A DNA stretch of 10,841 bases from an uncultured Pedobacter sp. (GCF_946479715.1 NZ_CAMLHF010000188.1:1-10841), one strand, 5' to 3'; positions 1 through 6,465 are shown, numbered from the stretch's first letter. Notes: generated by a model from the sequence alone, not told the origin. Translations and numbers: made by a program.

Positions 1-45
1 CCACCGAGATCTACACTCTTTCCCTACACGACGCTCTTCCGATCT
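1..45 (+). other. Illumina TruSeq P5 adapter remnant (non-genomic)
   Basis: These bases match the last 45 nt of the 58-nt Illumina TruSeq universal (P5) adapter, ending in the characteristic GCTCTTCCGATCT, after which genomic insert normally begins. Recognition is from memory of the adapter sequence. It is a library artefact left at the contig end and should be trimmed. It is open in the frame of the following small ORF, so a gene caller could extend that protein falsely into it. Confidence 0.98.
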
Positions 46-249
46 ATGGAAAAATTTGTAAATAAGACTAATGATCCAAACGATAGTTCATTTAATATTA
101 AAGATGTATTAGGCAATCTTGCCGGACCGGATGGCAAATTTGATCTGTCGGACATTACAGGAATGTTTACAGGGAATAATGATGGTGCACCTGGAACAGA
201 GGGTAAAGGAGATGGAATTATAGATAAACTAAAGGGGCTTTTTAATTAA
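46..249 (+). CDS. small acidic Asp/Gly-rich protein, unknown function, possibly 5'-truncated
   Basis: A 67-residue reading frame beginning with ATG immediately after the adapter. I do not recognise the family. It is rich in Asp, Gly and Asn and has no signal peptide or membrane segment. Two similar stretches occur: GPDGKFDLSDITGMF (residues 27-41) and GKGDGIIDKLKGLF (53-66). Both follow a G-x-DG-hydrophobic-D...G-hydrophobic-F pattern that resembles a degenerate calcium-loop or short internal duplication, but the full EF-hand spacing is not met. Because the frame is open through the adapter and genomic sequence starts exactly at the ATG, the true start may lie upstream of the contig. The convincing stem-loop just after the stop supports a real transcribed gene. 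Confidence 0.6.
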   Translation: MEKFVNKTNDPNDSSFNIKDVLGNLAGPDGKFDLSDITGMFTGNNDGAPGTEGKGDGIIDKLKGLFN

Positions 250-263
250 TTCTCCCAATTTCG

Positions 264-300
264 CAAATGGCTATTTAAACATTGTTTAAGTAGCCATTTG
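264..300 (+). terminator. stem-loop terminator after the small protein gene
   Basis: A perfect 10-bp inverted repeat, CAAATGGCTA (264-273) with TAGCCATTTG (291-300), continues inward through a T-G pair and six more pairs (275-280 with 284-289) to a 3-nt loop at 281-283. The stem is 17 bp in all and is followed by TGTTTT. It lies 14 nt after the stop of the upstream ORF and 25 nt before prfB. It probably separates the two transcription units; the U-tract is short, so efficiency is uncertain. Confidence 0.75.
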
Positions 301-312
301 TGTTTTATGTTA

Positions 313-320
313 TATATTTG
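313..320 (+). promoter_or_regulatory. Bacteroidota -7 box (TATATTTG) for prfB
   Basis: TATATTTG fits the Bacteroidota sigma-factor -7 consensus TAnnTTTG. It ends 5 nt before the prfB ATG, so transcription would start at or next to the start codon, giving a leaderless or nearly leaderless mRNA. No TTG is visible at the usual 17-23 nt upstream spacing, so the call rests on the -7 element alone. Confidence 0.45.
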
Positions 321-325
321 TGATT

Positions 326-1400
326 ATGACTAAAGAACAAATTCAGGATTTAAGGGACAGAGTAGCGTCGCTGAGGAGGTACCTTTGACGTTGAAAACCG
401 ATTAGAAGATATCCGTATAGAGCAGGAGCTTACCCTGCAACCAAATTTTTGGGATGACCCCAAGAAAGCCGAAAAACATATTGCTGAAATTAATTCCAAA
501 AAGGTGTGGACTGATGGCTGGCAACACGCCAATAGCCTGATGGAAGATACCCAGGTGCTTTTTGACTTCTGGCAGAGCGGAGACGCCACTGAAGCAGAAA
601 TGCAGGAACAATTTGACCTCTGTGTAAATGCCATAGAAGATCTGGAGCTGAAAAACATGCTCAAAACCAAAGAAGACCAGCTGAATGCCGTAATGCAGAT
701 CACCGCAGGTGCCGGAGGTACAGAAAGTTGCGACTGGGCTTATATGTTAATGCGTATGTACTTAATGTGGGCGGAGAAAAATGGATATAAAGTAAGTGAA
801 CAGGATTACCAGGAAGGAGAGGTTGCGGGTGTTAAAACAGTTACTATTGAAATCTCAGGTGAATTCGCATACGGGTATTTAAAAGGAGAAAATGGGGTAC
901 ATCGCCTTGTGAGAATCTCTCCTTTTGATTCCAATGCAAGAAGACATACTTCTTTTGCATCAGTTTATGTATATCCATTGGTAGATGACACCATAGAAAT
1001 TGAAGTAAAAGATTCGGAGATAGAGTTTGAAACGTTCCGATCAGGTGGTGCGGGCGGACAGAATGTAAACAAGGTAGAAACTGCGGTTCGTTTATATCAC
1101 AAACCTTCGGGGATCATTATTAAGAATCAGGAGTCGCGTTCGCAGCTCCAAAATAAAGAAAATGCCATTCGCTTATTGAAATCGCAACTTTACGAGATCG
1201 AGATGCGTAAGCGTATGGAAGCTACAGCTTTGGTAGAAGGAAGTAAGAAAAAGATAGAATGGGGTTCGCAGATCAGAAGTTATGTGCTGGACGACAGGAG
1301 GGTGAAAGATCATAGAACCAATTACCAGACCTCAAATCCGCAGGCTGTACTGGATGGAGATATCAACAACTTTTTAAAAGCATACTTAATGGAATTTTAA
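326..1400 (+). CDS. prfB: peptide chain release factor 2 (RF2), programmed +1 frameshift
   Basis: RF2 recognises UAA and UGA in the ribosomal A site and triggers peptidyl-tRNA hydrolysis. Translation starts at ATG 326 and gives 20 residues up to CTT (383-385); the next codon is TGA (386-388). A +1 shift resumes at GAC (387-389) and runs to TAA 1398-1400, for about 357 residues, close to the usual RF2 length. In the shifted protein the RF2-specific anticodon-like SPF tripeptide is at about 198-200 and the catalytic GGQ at about 243-245, within [11 protein letters not shown]; Ser occupies the position equivalent to E. coli residue 246. The part before GTG 504 encodes a good RF2 N-terminal helical region ([13 protein letters not shown]), so a start at 504 would be false. 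An esterase gene follows after 2 nt, suggesting co-transcription. Confidence 0.96.
374..389 (+). promoter_or_regulatory. prfB: prfB programmed +1 frameshift site
   Basis: The order is AGGAGG (374-379), a 3-nt spacer TAC, the slippery CTT (383-385), in-frame stop TGA (386-388), then C. This reproduces the E. coli prfB arrangement (SD-like hexamer, 3 nt, CUU UGA C). In the known mechanism, low RF2 slows termination at UGA and the SD-like element pairs with 16S rRNA, pushing the ribosome +1. The site therefore autoregulates RF2 amount. Confidence 0.96.
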
Positions 1401-1402
1401 AG

Positions 1403-2317
1403 ATGAAATATTTTACCTCGTTATTAATGATACTGATGTGTACAGCTAATTTGAATGCTCAGGAAATAGTTAAATTATATCCAGGCGTAATACTGGGATC
1501 AAAACCAACACCTGCAGACTTTAAGGAGACTGCTCCTGTTGGAGATGATGGAATTATAAGGATCAGTAAAGTATCCGAACCAACGCTTACTGTCTTTCTA
1601 CCTTCAAAAGAAAAGGCTACGGGAGCAGCTGTTATCATTTGCCCGGGGGGTGGTTATGGTATTTTGGCTATTAATCATGAGGGGTACAATGTTGCAAAGC
1701 GATTTAATGAGATAGGTGTAACTGCATTTGTACTAAAATATCGCTTACCTAATGATGCAATAATGGTTGATAAATCATTCGGCCCATTTATGGATGCACA
1801 ACAGGCAATCTATCTGGTAAGGGGACAAGCTAAGAAATGGAACGTTGACCCGGCAAAAATTGGTATTATGGGTTTCTCGGCAGGAGGGCATCTGGCCTCG
1901 ACATTGACGGTTCATTACGATGATGTGAAAATTGAGAATAAAGAGAAGCTAAGTCTGAGGCCTGATTTTTCGATCTTAATTTATCCGGTTATTTCATTTA
2001 TAGAATCCCCACATACAGGTTCTGCAAATAATCTGGCAGGTGCTAATGCAACGCAGGCGCAGAAGGAATATTTTTCTAATGAGAGACATGTAACGCCAAA
2101 AACGCCACCAACATTTTTAGTTCATGCCAATGACGATAATGGGGTGCCAGTACAAAATAGTATTATTTTTAATCAGGCGTTGGTGGCTAACAAGGTTAAA
2201 TCGGAGATGCATTTATATCAGGGTGGAGGACATGGTTTTGGTTTGAACAACAAAACCACCTCAGACGATTGGTTTGAACGGCTGACGAATTGGATGAAAA
2301 GTAATAAGTTTCTATAA
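1403..2317 (+). CDS. secreted alpha/beta-hydrolase, acetyl esterase / BD-FAE type
   Basis: A 304-residue serine hydrolase predicted to be exported. Residues 1-19 form a signal peptide (MKYF, hydrophobic core, then LNA before Gln20); Cys13 is not in a proper lipobox. The oxyanion-hole loop is PGGGY (81-85), the nucleophile elbow is GFSAGG with Ser159, the acid is Asp244 or Asp245 in HANDDNGVP, and the catalytic His277 lies in GGGHGFG. This arrangement is typical of the esterase/lipase group often annotated as acetyl-xylan esterase or BD-FAE, which removes acyl groups from plant polysaccharide fragments. The actual substrate cannot be read from sequence, and no glycan-utilisation genes are adjacent. 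It starts 2 nt after the prfB stop without its own promoter motif, so it is probably co-transcribed with prfB, an unrelated function. Confidence 0.88.
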   Translation: MKYFTSLLMILMCTANLNAQEIVKLYPGVILGSKPTPADFKETAPVGDDGIIRISKVSEPTLTVFLPSKEKATGAAVIICPGGGYGILAINHEGYNVAKRFNEIGVTAFVLKYRLPNDAIMVDKSFGPFMDAQQAIYLVRGQAKKWNVDPAKIGIMGFSAGGHLASTLTVHYDDVKIENKEKLSLRPDFSILIYPVISFIESPHTGSANNLAGANATQAQKEYFSNERHVTPKTPPTFLVHANDDNGVPVQNSIIFNQALVANKVKSEMHLYQGGGHGFGLNNKTTSDDWFERLTNWMKSNKFL

Positions 2318-2318
2318 C

Positions 2319-3188
2319 TTAAAGCTCGGTGTTTGCCAGGATGTCCTGTAATTCCTTAAGCTCTTCAACCTTTTCTTTTGAACCCAGATTCTCATAAGCA
2401 GATATCAGGTTGCGGATAACGCGCCTGATGATCTCTACGTTGCTGCAGGGTGCGTAAAATCCTGGAAGAGGGTCAAGGTTTAGCTGGCGTAGAAACTGAT
2501 CAACGTCGTGTTTGCCAAATATGGCACCCTTGTTAAAGGCATTAATATAAAAAAGTACTCCAAATTCCTGTTCCTCGCGCTTGCTTTCGTCTATATATCC
2601 TAAAATAAAATGTTGAGGCAGGTTTACTCCATATACAGGGATATCCAGCTTTTGGGCAAGTGTAGAATAGATAATGGCAAGCGAAATCTGATTGCCTTTT
2701 TTACTTTCCAATACTTGGTTTATATATGAATTCTGGGGGTCGTGGTGGTTTTTTGTATTTCCACTAAAGCCGTAAATGTTATAAAAGATATGGTTGATCA
2801 GCTTTATCTTTTCAATAGAACTCATTTCATATTGCAATCCTAACCAGATTTCTCTTTTAATTTCTTCAATCTGAAGGATAACCTTATCCTCGTCGAGATC
2901 AGGATACTGGTAACGGTTAATAACTAAAGCACCTTGTAAAAGATCAAATGCCCCGCTTTGATACCATAAATTAAGATCTTCCTTGACATTTGAAAACTGT
3001 ATCTTATGTACAATATTTTCTATTCTTTGTTGAAGCAAAGAATCTAATGAATGTTCCCAGGCATTTTCAAGGTAGTCAATGACTTCATTGCCATATTCAA
3101 GCAGTCGTCCCTCAACATGTTGATAGATTTCCTGATCGGGATCATCAAGAAGTTTTACTAAAGCAGTTATTTCTTTAATGTTTTCCAT
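2319..3188 (-). CDS. SirB1-type transglutaminase-like protein
   Basis: A 289-residue cytoplasmic protein without signal peptide or membrane segment. The N-terminal about 70 residues are acidic and helical. The core (about 75-205) matches the SirB1 N-terminal/Transglut_core2 pattern: NSYINQVLESKKG (153-165) followed by QISLAIIYSTLAQKLDIP and GVNLPQHFILGYID (187-200). His193 and Asp200 fit the His and Asp of the transglutaminase fold. The position where active transglutaminases carry Cys is occupied by the ISL segment (Ser169), and the only cysteine is far C-terminal in APCSN. SirB1-like proteins of bacteria are poorly characterised and are often assumed to be non-catalytic or scaffold proteins, so no reaction is assigned. 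Its stop is 1 nt from that of the convergent esterase gene. It is divergent from the methyltransferase gene across about 35 bp. Confidence 0.85.
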   Translation of the reverse strand: MENIKEITALVKLLDDPDQEIYQHVEGRLLEYGNEVIDYLENAWEHSLDSLLQQRIENIVHKIQFSNVKEDLNLWYQSGAFDLLQGALVINRYQYPDLDEDKVILQIEEIKREIWLGLQYEMSSIEKIKLINHIFYNIYGFSGNTKNHHDPQNSYINQVLESKKGNQISLAIIYSTLAQKLDIPVYGVNLPQHFILGYIDESKREEQEFGVLFYINAFNKGAIFGKHDVDQFLRQLNLDPLPGFYAPCSNVEIIRRVIRNLISAYENLGSKEKVEELKELQDILANTEL

Positions 3189-3210
3189 TAAACATACAAA
3201 TTTGAATGCC

Positions 3211-3218
3211 TATTTTTG
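3211..3218 (+). promoter_or_regulatory. Bacteroidota -7 box (TATTTTTG) for the methyltransferase gene
   Basis: TATTTTTG matches TAnnTTTG exactly and sits inside the 16-mer TGCCTATTTTTGCGGC (3207-3222), which recurs upstream of the deoxyhypusine-synthase-like gene. It ends 5 nt before ATG 3224. No clear TTG is present 17-23 nt upstream. Its position argues that the ATG at 3206 is upstream of the transcription start and not used. Confidence 0.55.
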
Positions 3219-3223
3219 CGGCT

Positions 3224-4006
3224 ATGGTTTTTAACTTTATCAGTGATTATCTGAAGCATCGCTTTACCTCAAAAAGCAGGCATGGTACCCATTCCCCATT
3301 TGTTTATAAACTTACGGATGAGGTAATTTACGATTTTAAGTCTAAAATTGAATATAAAAGCATTGAAGCGCAGAGAAAAAAACTTTTCAATGACGATTCA
3401 TTAGTAACTGTGACCGATCTGGGTGCGGGTTCTCATTTAAATAAGAACCGTACAAAGAAGGTGAGTCAGATTGCAAAGAACGCATTGAAGAACCCTGCCC
3501 TGGCTCAATTGATTTATCGTTTAGCAAAAGACAATAATCCTAAAAGCATTATTGAATTAGGTACTTGTTTAGGTATAACTACAGCTTATTTATCGAAGGC
3601 TTGTCCGGAAGCAGATGTTATTACAATTGAGGGTTGTCCGGAAACTGCAAATGTTGCACACAATAATTTTAAAGAACTGGATCTGGAAAATGTTGAATTG
3701 CAGGTTGGAAATTTTGATGTATTACTTCCCGAAGTTATAGCTAAAGCAGAACAACTTGATTTTGTTTACATTGATGGTAATCATAGAAAAGAGGCTACAT
3801 TAAATTATTTCAATTGGTGTTTACCTAAAATTCATGAAAACTCTCTACTCATATTTGATGATATATATTGGAGTAAGGGAATGAAAGAGGCCTGGCAAGA
3901 AATTAAGAACCACCCGGAGGTTGTTGTTACAATTGATTTGTTCTGGATAGGGTTGGTTTATTTTAGAAAAGGACAGGCTAAAGAGCATTTTAAAATAAAG
4001 TTTTAA
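3224..4006 (+). CDS. class I SAM-dependent methyltransferase (O-methyltransferase-like)
   Basis: A 260-residue cytoplasmic protein from ATG 3224. An in-frame ATG at 3206 would add six residues, but it lies upstream of the -7 box, so 3224 is preferred. The N-terminal segment has an RHGTHSPF motif (about 19-26) that I associate with a Bacteroidota methyltransferase group. The Rossmann SAM-binding motif I is ELGTCLGITT (about 111-120), the ribose-binding acidic residue is Glu136 in TIEG, motif II-like YIDGNH is at about 182-187, and an IFDDIYWS segment with paired Asp follows (212-213). This resembles the Methyltransf_24/O-methyltransferase family, which methylates small molecules or lipids. The substrate is unknown, and neighbours do not suggest one. 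The stop codon overlaps the stop of the convergent outer-membrane gene by 4 nt. Confidence 0.87.
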   Translation: MVFNFISDYLKHRFTSKSRHGTHSPFVYKLTDEVIYDFKSKIEYKSIEAQRKKLFNDDSLVTVTDLGAGSHLNKNRTKKVSQIAKNALKNPALAQLIYRLAKDNNPKSIIELGTCLGITTAYLSKACPEADVITIEGCPETANVAHNNFKELDLENVELQVGNFDVLLPEVIAKAEQLDFVYIDGNHRKEATLNYFNWCLPKIHENSLLIFDDIYWSKGMKEAWQEIKNHPEVVVTIDLFWIGLVYFRKGQAKEHFKIKF

Positions 4007-5133
4007 AATGCTTCAGCTAAGCTGATGTAAAAACCAGTTTGGCGTTTTTCATTTGCACGTTTTTCTCCAATACCATAATCAACACGTACACTTAATCCTT
4101 TTTCAGGGTCAAAGAAATATCGCCCACCAGCTCCATAAGAAGGTTTAAAGCTTTTGATTGAAAGGTCGCCATTATCAAATACTTGTCCAGCACCACCAAA
4201 TATGACTGCTCCAAACCTGTTGTTGTAGCGATAGCGTAATTCTGCTTGTCCGGCAAGTAAGTTTCTTTCTCTGTATCGGCCGGTATAGTAGCCCCTCATC
4301 ATTTCATCGTTGCCCATTTGTTGTAATAAATAGAAGGGAGTGTTTTTACCTTGTACAGAATGGAATAAGGCATTTACTCCGATAACAAACTTAGGCGATA
4401 AGGACCAAAAGTTGCGCACATTAACTTTGATTAAGCTTCCTGTGAAATTCTCTCCTCCCCAGAAGTCTGGCGCATATTGATAAGTTACTTTTCCGTAAAA
4501 GCCTTTGGTGGTATAGTTGTTAGAGTTTCTGGTGTCGTATGTTTGAGAAACCCCGGCATAAAATACTGAACCGCCTACCTTGTGGATAAGCGTTTGATCT
4601 GTGGTAAAAATGCCTCCGACTTCTTTATCCGTAAAATGATAATTCTCAAAACCAAGAGATAAACCAGTGTACATATGTGGTAAAAGTAGCTTTTCGGCTT
4701 CGAGACCAACTTTCACATAGCCTTGAATGAGTCTGTCTTCGTTAGCCTCAAGGGTTTCATTGCCTACACCAAAAAAGTCGAAGGGCATTCTTTTAAAACG
4801 TACTTCGGCAATGTAGTGATGAGTGTTTTGTTTAGTCCAAACATCTCCTTTTAGAGAGATATTATATTGACCCTTGGTAGATGCAGAAAGTACAGTTGAG
4901 AAATTCGAACTACGGTTTGTAAGGTCTTTCCTATCGAGATAAGTAGAATAAAGCGCGCCGATGCCAAATTCAAGACCTATTTCTTGTGTATATCTAAAAA
5001 CTGGAACGGGCATAAAACTAGGCCTGCGTGAGGAATCTGTTTTATTAGATAGATAGCGCTCTATTAGTTTCTTTTGCGCCATTGAATTTAGGGCTATTAA
5101 AACAAATACGGTGCACAGGGAAATTCTCTTCAT
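4003..5133 (-). CDS. BamA/TamA (Omp85)-family outer-membrane beta-barrel protein, barrel only
   Basis: A 376-residue outer-membrane protein. Residues 1-19 are a signal peptide (MKRI, hydrophobic core, SMA before Gln20). The rest shows alternating amphipathic beta-strands and ends in Phe, the typical C-terminal signal of barrel proteins. A DTRN motif (200-203) precedes the KGFYGKVTYQY strand, and MRGYYTGRYRER (279-290) matches the conserved (V/M)RGF/Y loop-6 motif of Omp85 barrels. The GGAGQVFD (313-320) and GAGGRYFFDP (334-343) segments are typical of the bacterial surface-antigen (D15) domain. No POTRA repeats are present: about 30 residues separate the signal peptide from the barrel, so this is not the essential BamA. 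It may be a lipid- or protein-related accessory barrel; its function is unknown. It is convergent with, and overlaps by 4 nt, the methyltransferase gene. Confidence 0.87.
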   Translation of the reverse strand: MKRISLCTVFVLIALNSMAQKKLIERYLSNKTDSSRRPSFMPVPVFRYTQEIGLEFGIGALYSTYLDRKDLTNRSSNFSTVLSASTKGQYNISLKGDVWTKQNTHHYIAEVRFKRMPFDFFGVGNETLEANEDRLIQGYVKVGLEAEKLLLPHMYTGLSLGFENYHFTDKEVGGIFTTDQTLIHKVGGSVFYAGVSQTYDTRNSNNYTTKGFYGKVTYQYAPDFWGGENFTGSLIKVNVRNFWSLSPKFVIGVNALFHSVQGKNTPFYLLQQMGNDEMMRGYYTGRYRERNLLAGQAELRYRYNNRFGAVIFGGAGQVFDNGDLSIKSFKPSYGAGGRYFFDPEKGLSVRVDYGIGEKRANEKRQTGFYISLAEAF

Positions 5134-5412
5134 TGGCCTAAAATAGTAGAAAAATTTAATTATCAGTTCTGCCTAGCAACTTTAAGGCCAGTGTTTGAAT
5201 TTGAAACCCAAAGTTTGGAACTTATCCTAACTAGATTTTTACAAGAAGAGAAAAGGGCGTTATTAGAAGAAAAACAGTGTTGTTTGCATCGTTACGCTAT
5301 AATCTTACTTTAGATAAAGCAGTGCGTTATGGCGGTTTTTAAGTAGAGGTGAAGTACAATTAGGGCATTAAGATTATTTGCCTATTTTTGCGGCAACAAA
5401 ATTAAGATCAAA
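5134..5412. other. 279-bp intergenic region between divergent genes
   Basis: This region separates the starts of the minus-strand barrel gene and the plus-strand deoxyhypusine-synthase-like gene. Beyond the -7 box at 5383-5390, I see only a weak TATTTTAG on the minus strand (5138-5145), one mismatch from the -7 consensus and 4 nt from the barrel gene ATG. There is no open frame of useful length, no strong stem-loop and no RNA gene that I recognise. Confidence 0.5.
5383..5390 (+). promoter_or_regulatory. Bacteroidota -7 box (TATTTTTG) for the deoxyhypusine-synthase-like gene
   Basis: TATTTTTG fits TAnnTTTG and lies within TGCCTATTTTTGCGGC (5379-5394), identical over 16 bp to the site before the methyltransferase gene. 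Here the ATG is 22 nt downstream of the box, so a short A-rich leader of roughly 15 nt is expected. No TTG element stands at the usual upstream spacing. Confidence 0.6.
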
Positions 5413-6393
5413 ATGAGTACAACAAGAGGACCTATATCTCAATTCATGGAGCGTAATTATCTCCATTTTAATGCAGCCGCAATGATGGATGCTGCTAAGG
5501 GATATGAAACGCACTTAGATGAAGGTGGTAAAATGATGATCACGCTGGCTGGCGCGATGAGTACCGCAGAATTGGGAATTTCACTGGCGGAGATGATTCG
5601 TCAGGACAAAGTATCAATTATTTCATGTACAGGTGCGAATCTGGAAGAAGATATTATGAACCTCGTTGCGCACTCACATTATAAACGAGTACCTAACTAT
5701 CGTGATTTGAGCCCTCAGGATGAATGGGATTTATTAGAGAACCATTACAATCGTGTTACTGACACCTGTATTCCTGAAGAAGAGGCATTTCGCAGATTGC
5801 AAAAACATATTTATAAAATCTGGAAAGATGCAGACAATGCGGGAGAACGTTATTTTCCACATGAGTTTATGTACAAGATGCTGTTAAGCGGAGATTTGGA
5901 GCAATACTATGAGATTGATCCTAAGAATTCTTGGATGCTGGCAGCGGCAGAGAAGAATTTGCCAATTGTTGTACCAGGATGGGAAGATTCTACAATGGGT
6001 AATATCTTCGCGTCTTATGTGATGAAATCAGAAGTTAAAGCAACCACTATGAAAAGTGGTATTGAGTACATGGGTTGGTTAGCAGACTGGTATATCAAAA
6101 ACAGCGATGGTAAAGGAATTGGATTCTTTCAAATTGGAGGTGGTATAGCGGGAGATTTCCCTATATGTGTGGTTCCAATGTTGTATCAGGACATGGAAAT
6201 GGAGAATATTCCATTCTGGAGTTACTTCTGTCAGATCTCTGATTCAACAACTTCATACGGGTCATATTCAGGGGCAGTTCCTAATGAAAAAATTACCTGG
6301 GGTAAGTTAGATATAAATACGCCAAAATTCATTGTAGAATCTGATGCAACTATTGTTGCACCACTGATCTTTGCATGGTTATTAAAAATGTAA
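5413..6393 (+). CDS. deoxyhypusine synthase-like protein
   Basis: A 326-residue cytoplasmic protein of the deoxyhypusine synthase (DHS) family. Eukaryotic and archaeal DHS uses NAD and spermidine to modify a lysine of eIF5A/aIF5A; bacteria lack that target, so the substrate here must differ, perhaps another polyamine-type amine (inference). The NAD-binding stretch is SCTGANLEED (71-80), and GGG (242-244) begins the second nucleotide-contacting segment. TWGKL holds Lys298, equivalent to human Lys329 that forms the enamine intermediate, and Glu292 matches human Glu323. Two pocket residues differ by my hand alignment: human His288 falls at Asp248 (GDFPI replaces KHHIA) and Asp316 at Tyr285 (GSYSG replaces GSDSG). 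It has its own -7 box and downstream stem-loops, so it is probably monocistronic. No other polyamine gene is in the window. Confidence 0.9.
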   Translation: MSTTRGPISQFMERNYLHFNAAAMMDAAKGYETHLDEGGKMMITLAGAMSTAELGISLAEMIRQDKVSIISCTGANLEEDIMNLVAHSHYKRVPNYRDLSPQDEWDLLENHYNRVTDTCIPEEEAFRRLQKHIYKIWKDADNAGERYFPHEFMYKMLLSGDLEQYYEIDPKNSWMLAAAEKNLPIVVPGWEDSTMGNIFASYVMKSEVKATTMKSGIEYMGWLADWYIKNSDGKGIGFFQIGGGIAGDFPICVVPMLYQDMEMENIPFWSYFCQISDSTTSYGSYSGAVPNEKITWGKLDINTPKFIVESDATIVAPLIFAWLLKM

Positions 6394-6404
6394 TTTAAAT
6401 TAAC

Positions 6405-6429
6405 AAGTCCTGCTTTGAAAGTAGGACTT
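6405..6429 (+). terminator. first stem-loop after the deoxyhypusine-synthase-like gene
   Basis: AAGTCCT (6405-6411) pairs with AGGACTT (6423-6429), extended by a G-T and a C-G pair to a 7-nt loop at 6414-6420. It lies 11 nt after the stop codon. It is followed by AAAATGG rather than a T-run, so alone it would be a weak intrinsic terminator or an mRNA 3'-end stabiliser. Confidence 0.5.
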
Positions 6430-6436
6430 AAAATGG

Positions 6437-6465
6437 AATCAGTGATTTTTAAAAAATTGCTGATT
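6437..6465 (+). terminator. second AT-rich stem-loop with T-tract
   Basis: AATCAG (6437-6442) pairs with CTGATT (6460-6465). The stem continues inward through two G-T wobbles and five A-T pairs to a 3-nt loop at 6450-6452. T-rich sequence follows (ATTTTCG). Together with the preceding stem-loop it probably ends transcription before the ACIII operon promoter. Confidence 0.5.

Noticed and set aside
386..388. In-frame TGA in prfB as a nonsense mutation or sequencing error
   Set aside because: It sits in a complete frameshift signal (AGGAGG, 3 nt, CTT TGA C), and the protein is intact on both sides after a +1 shift.
504..506. GTG at 504 as the prfB start
   Set aside because: The upstream shifted frame encodes typical RF2 N-terminal sequence, and a start here would remove about 59 conserved residues.
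350..703. Minus-strand reading frames across prfB (350-703 and 402-611)
   Set aside because: They are antisense to a conserved gene and have low-complexity Ser/Cys-rich translations with no domain.
5397..5404. Minus-strand -7-like TAATTTTG near the deoxyhypusine-synthase-like start as promoter for the barrel gene
   Set aside because: A CTTG lies at acceptable spacing, but the leader would be over 260 nt and overlap another gene's start; chance occurrence in AT-rich DNA is likely.
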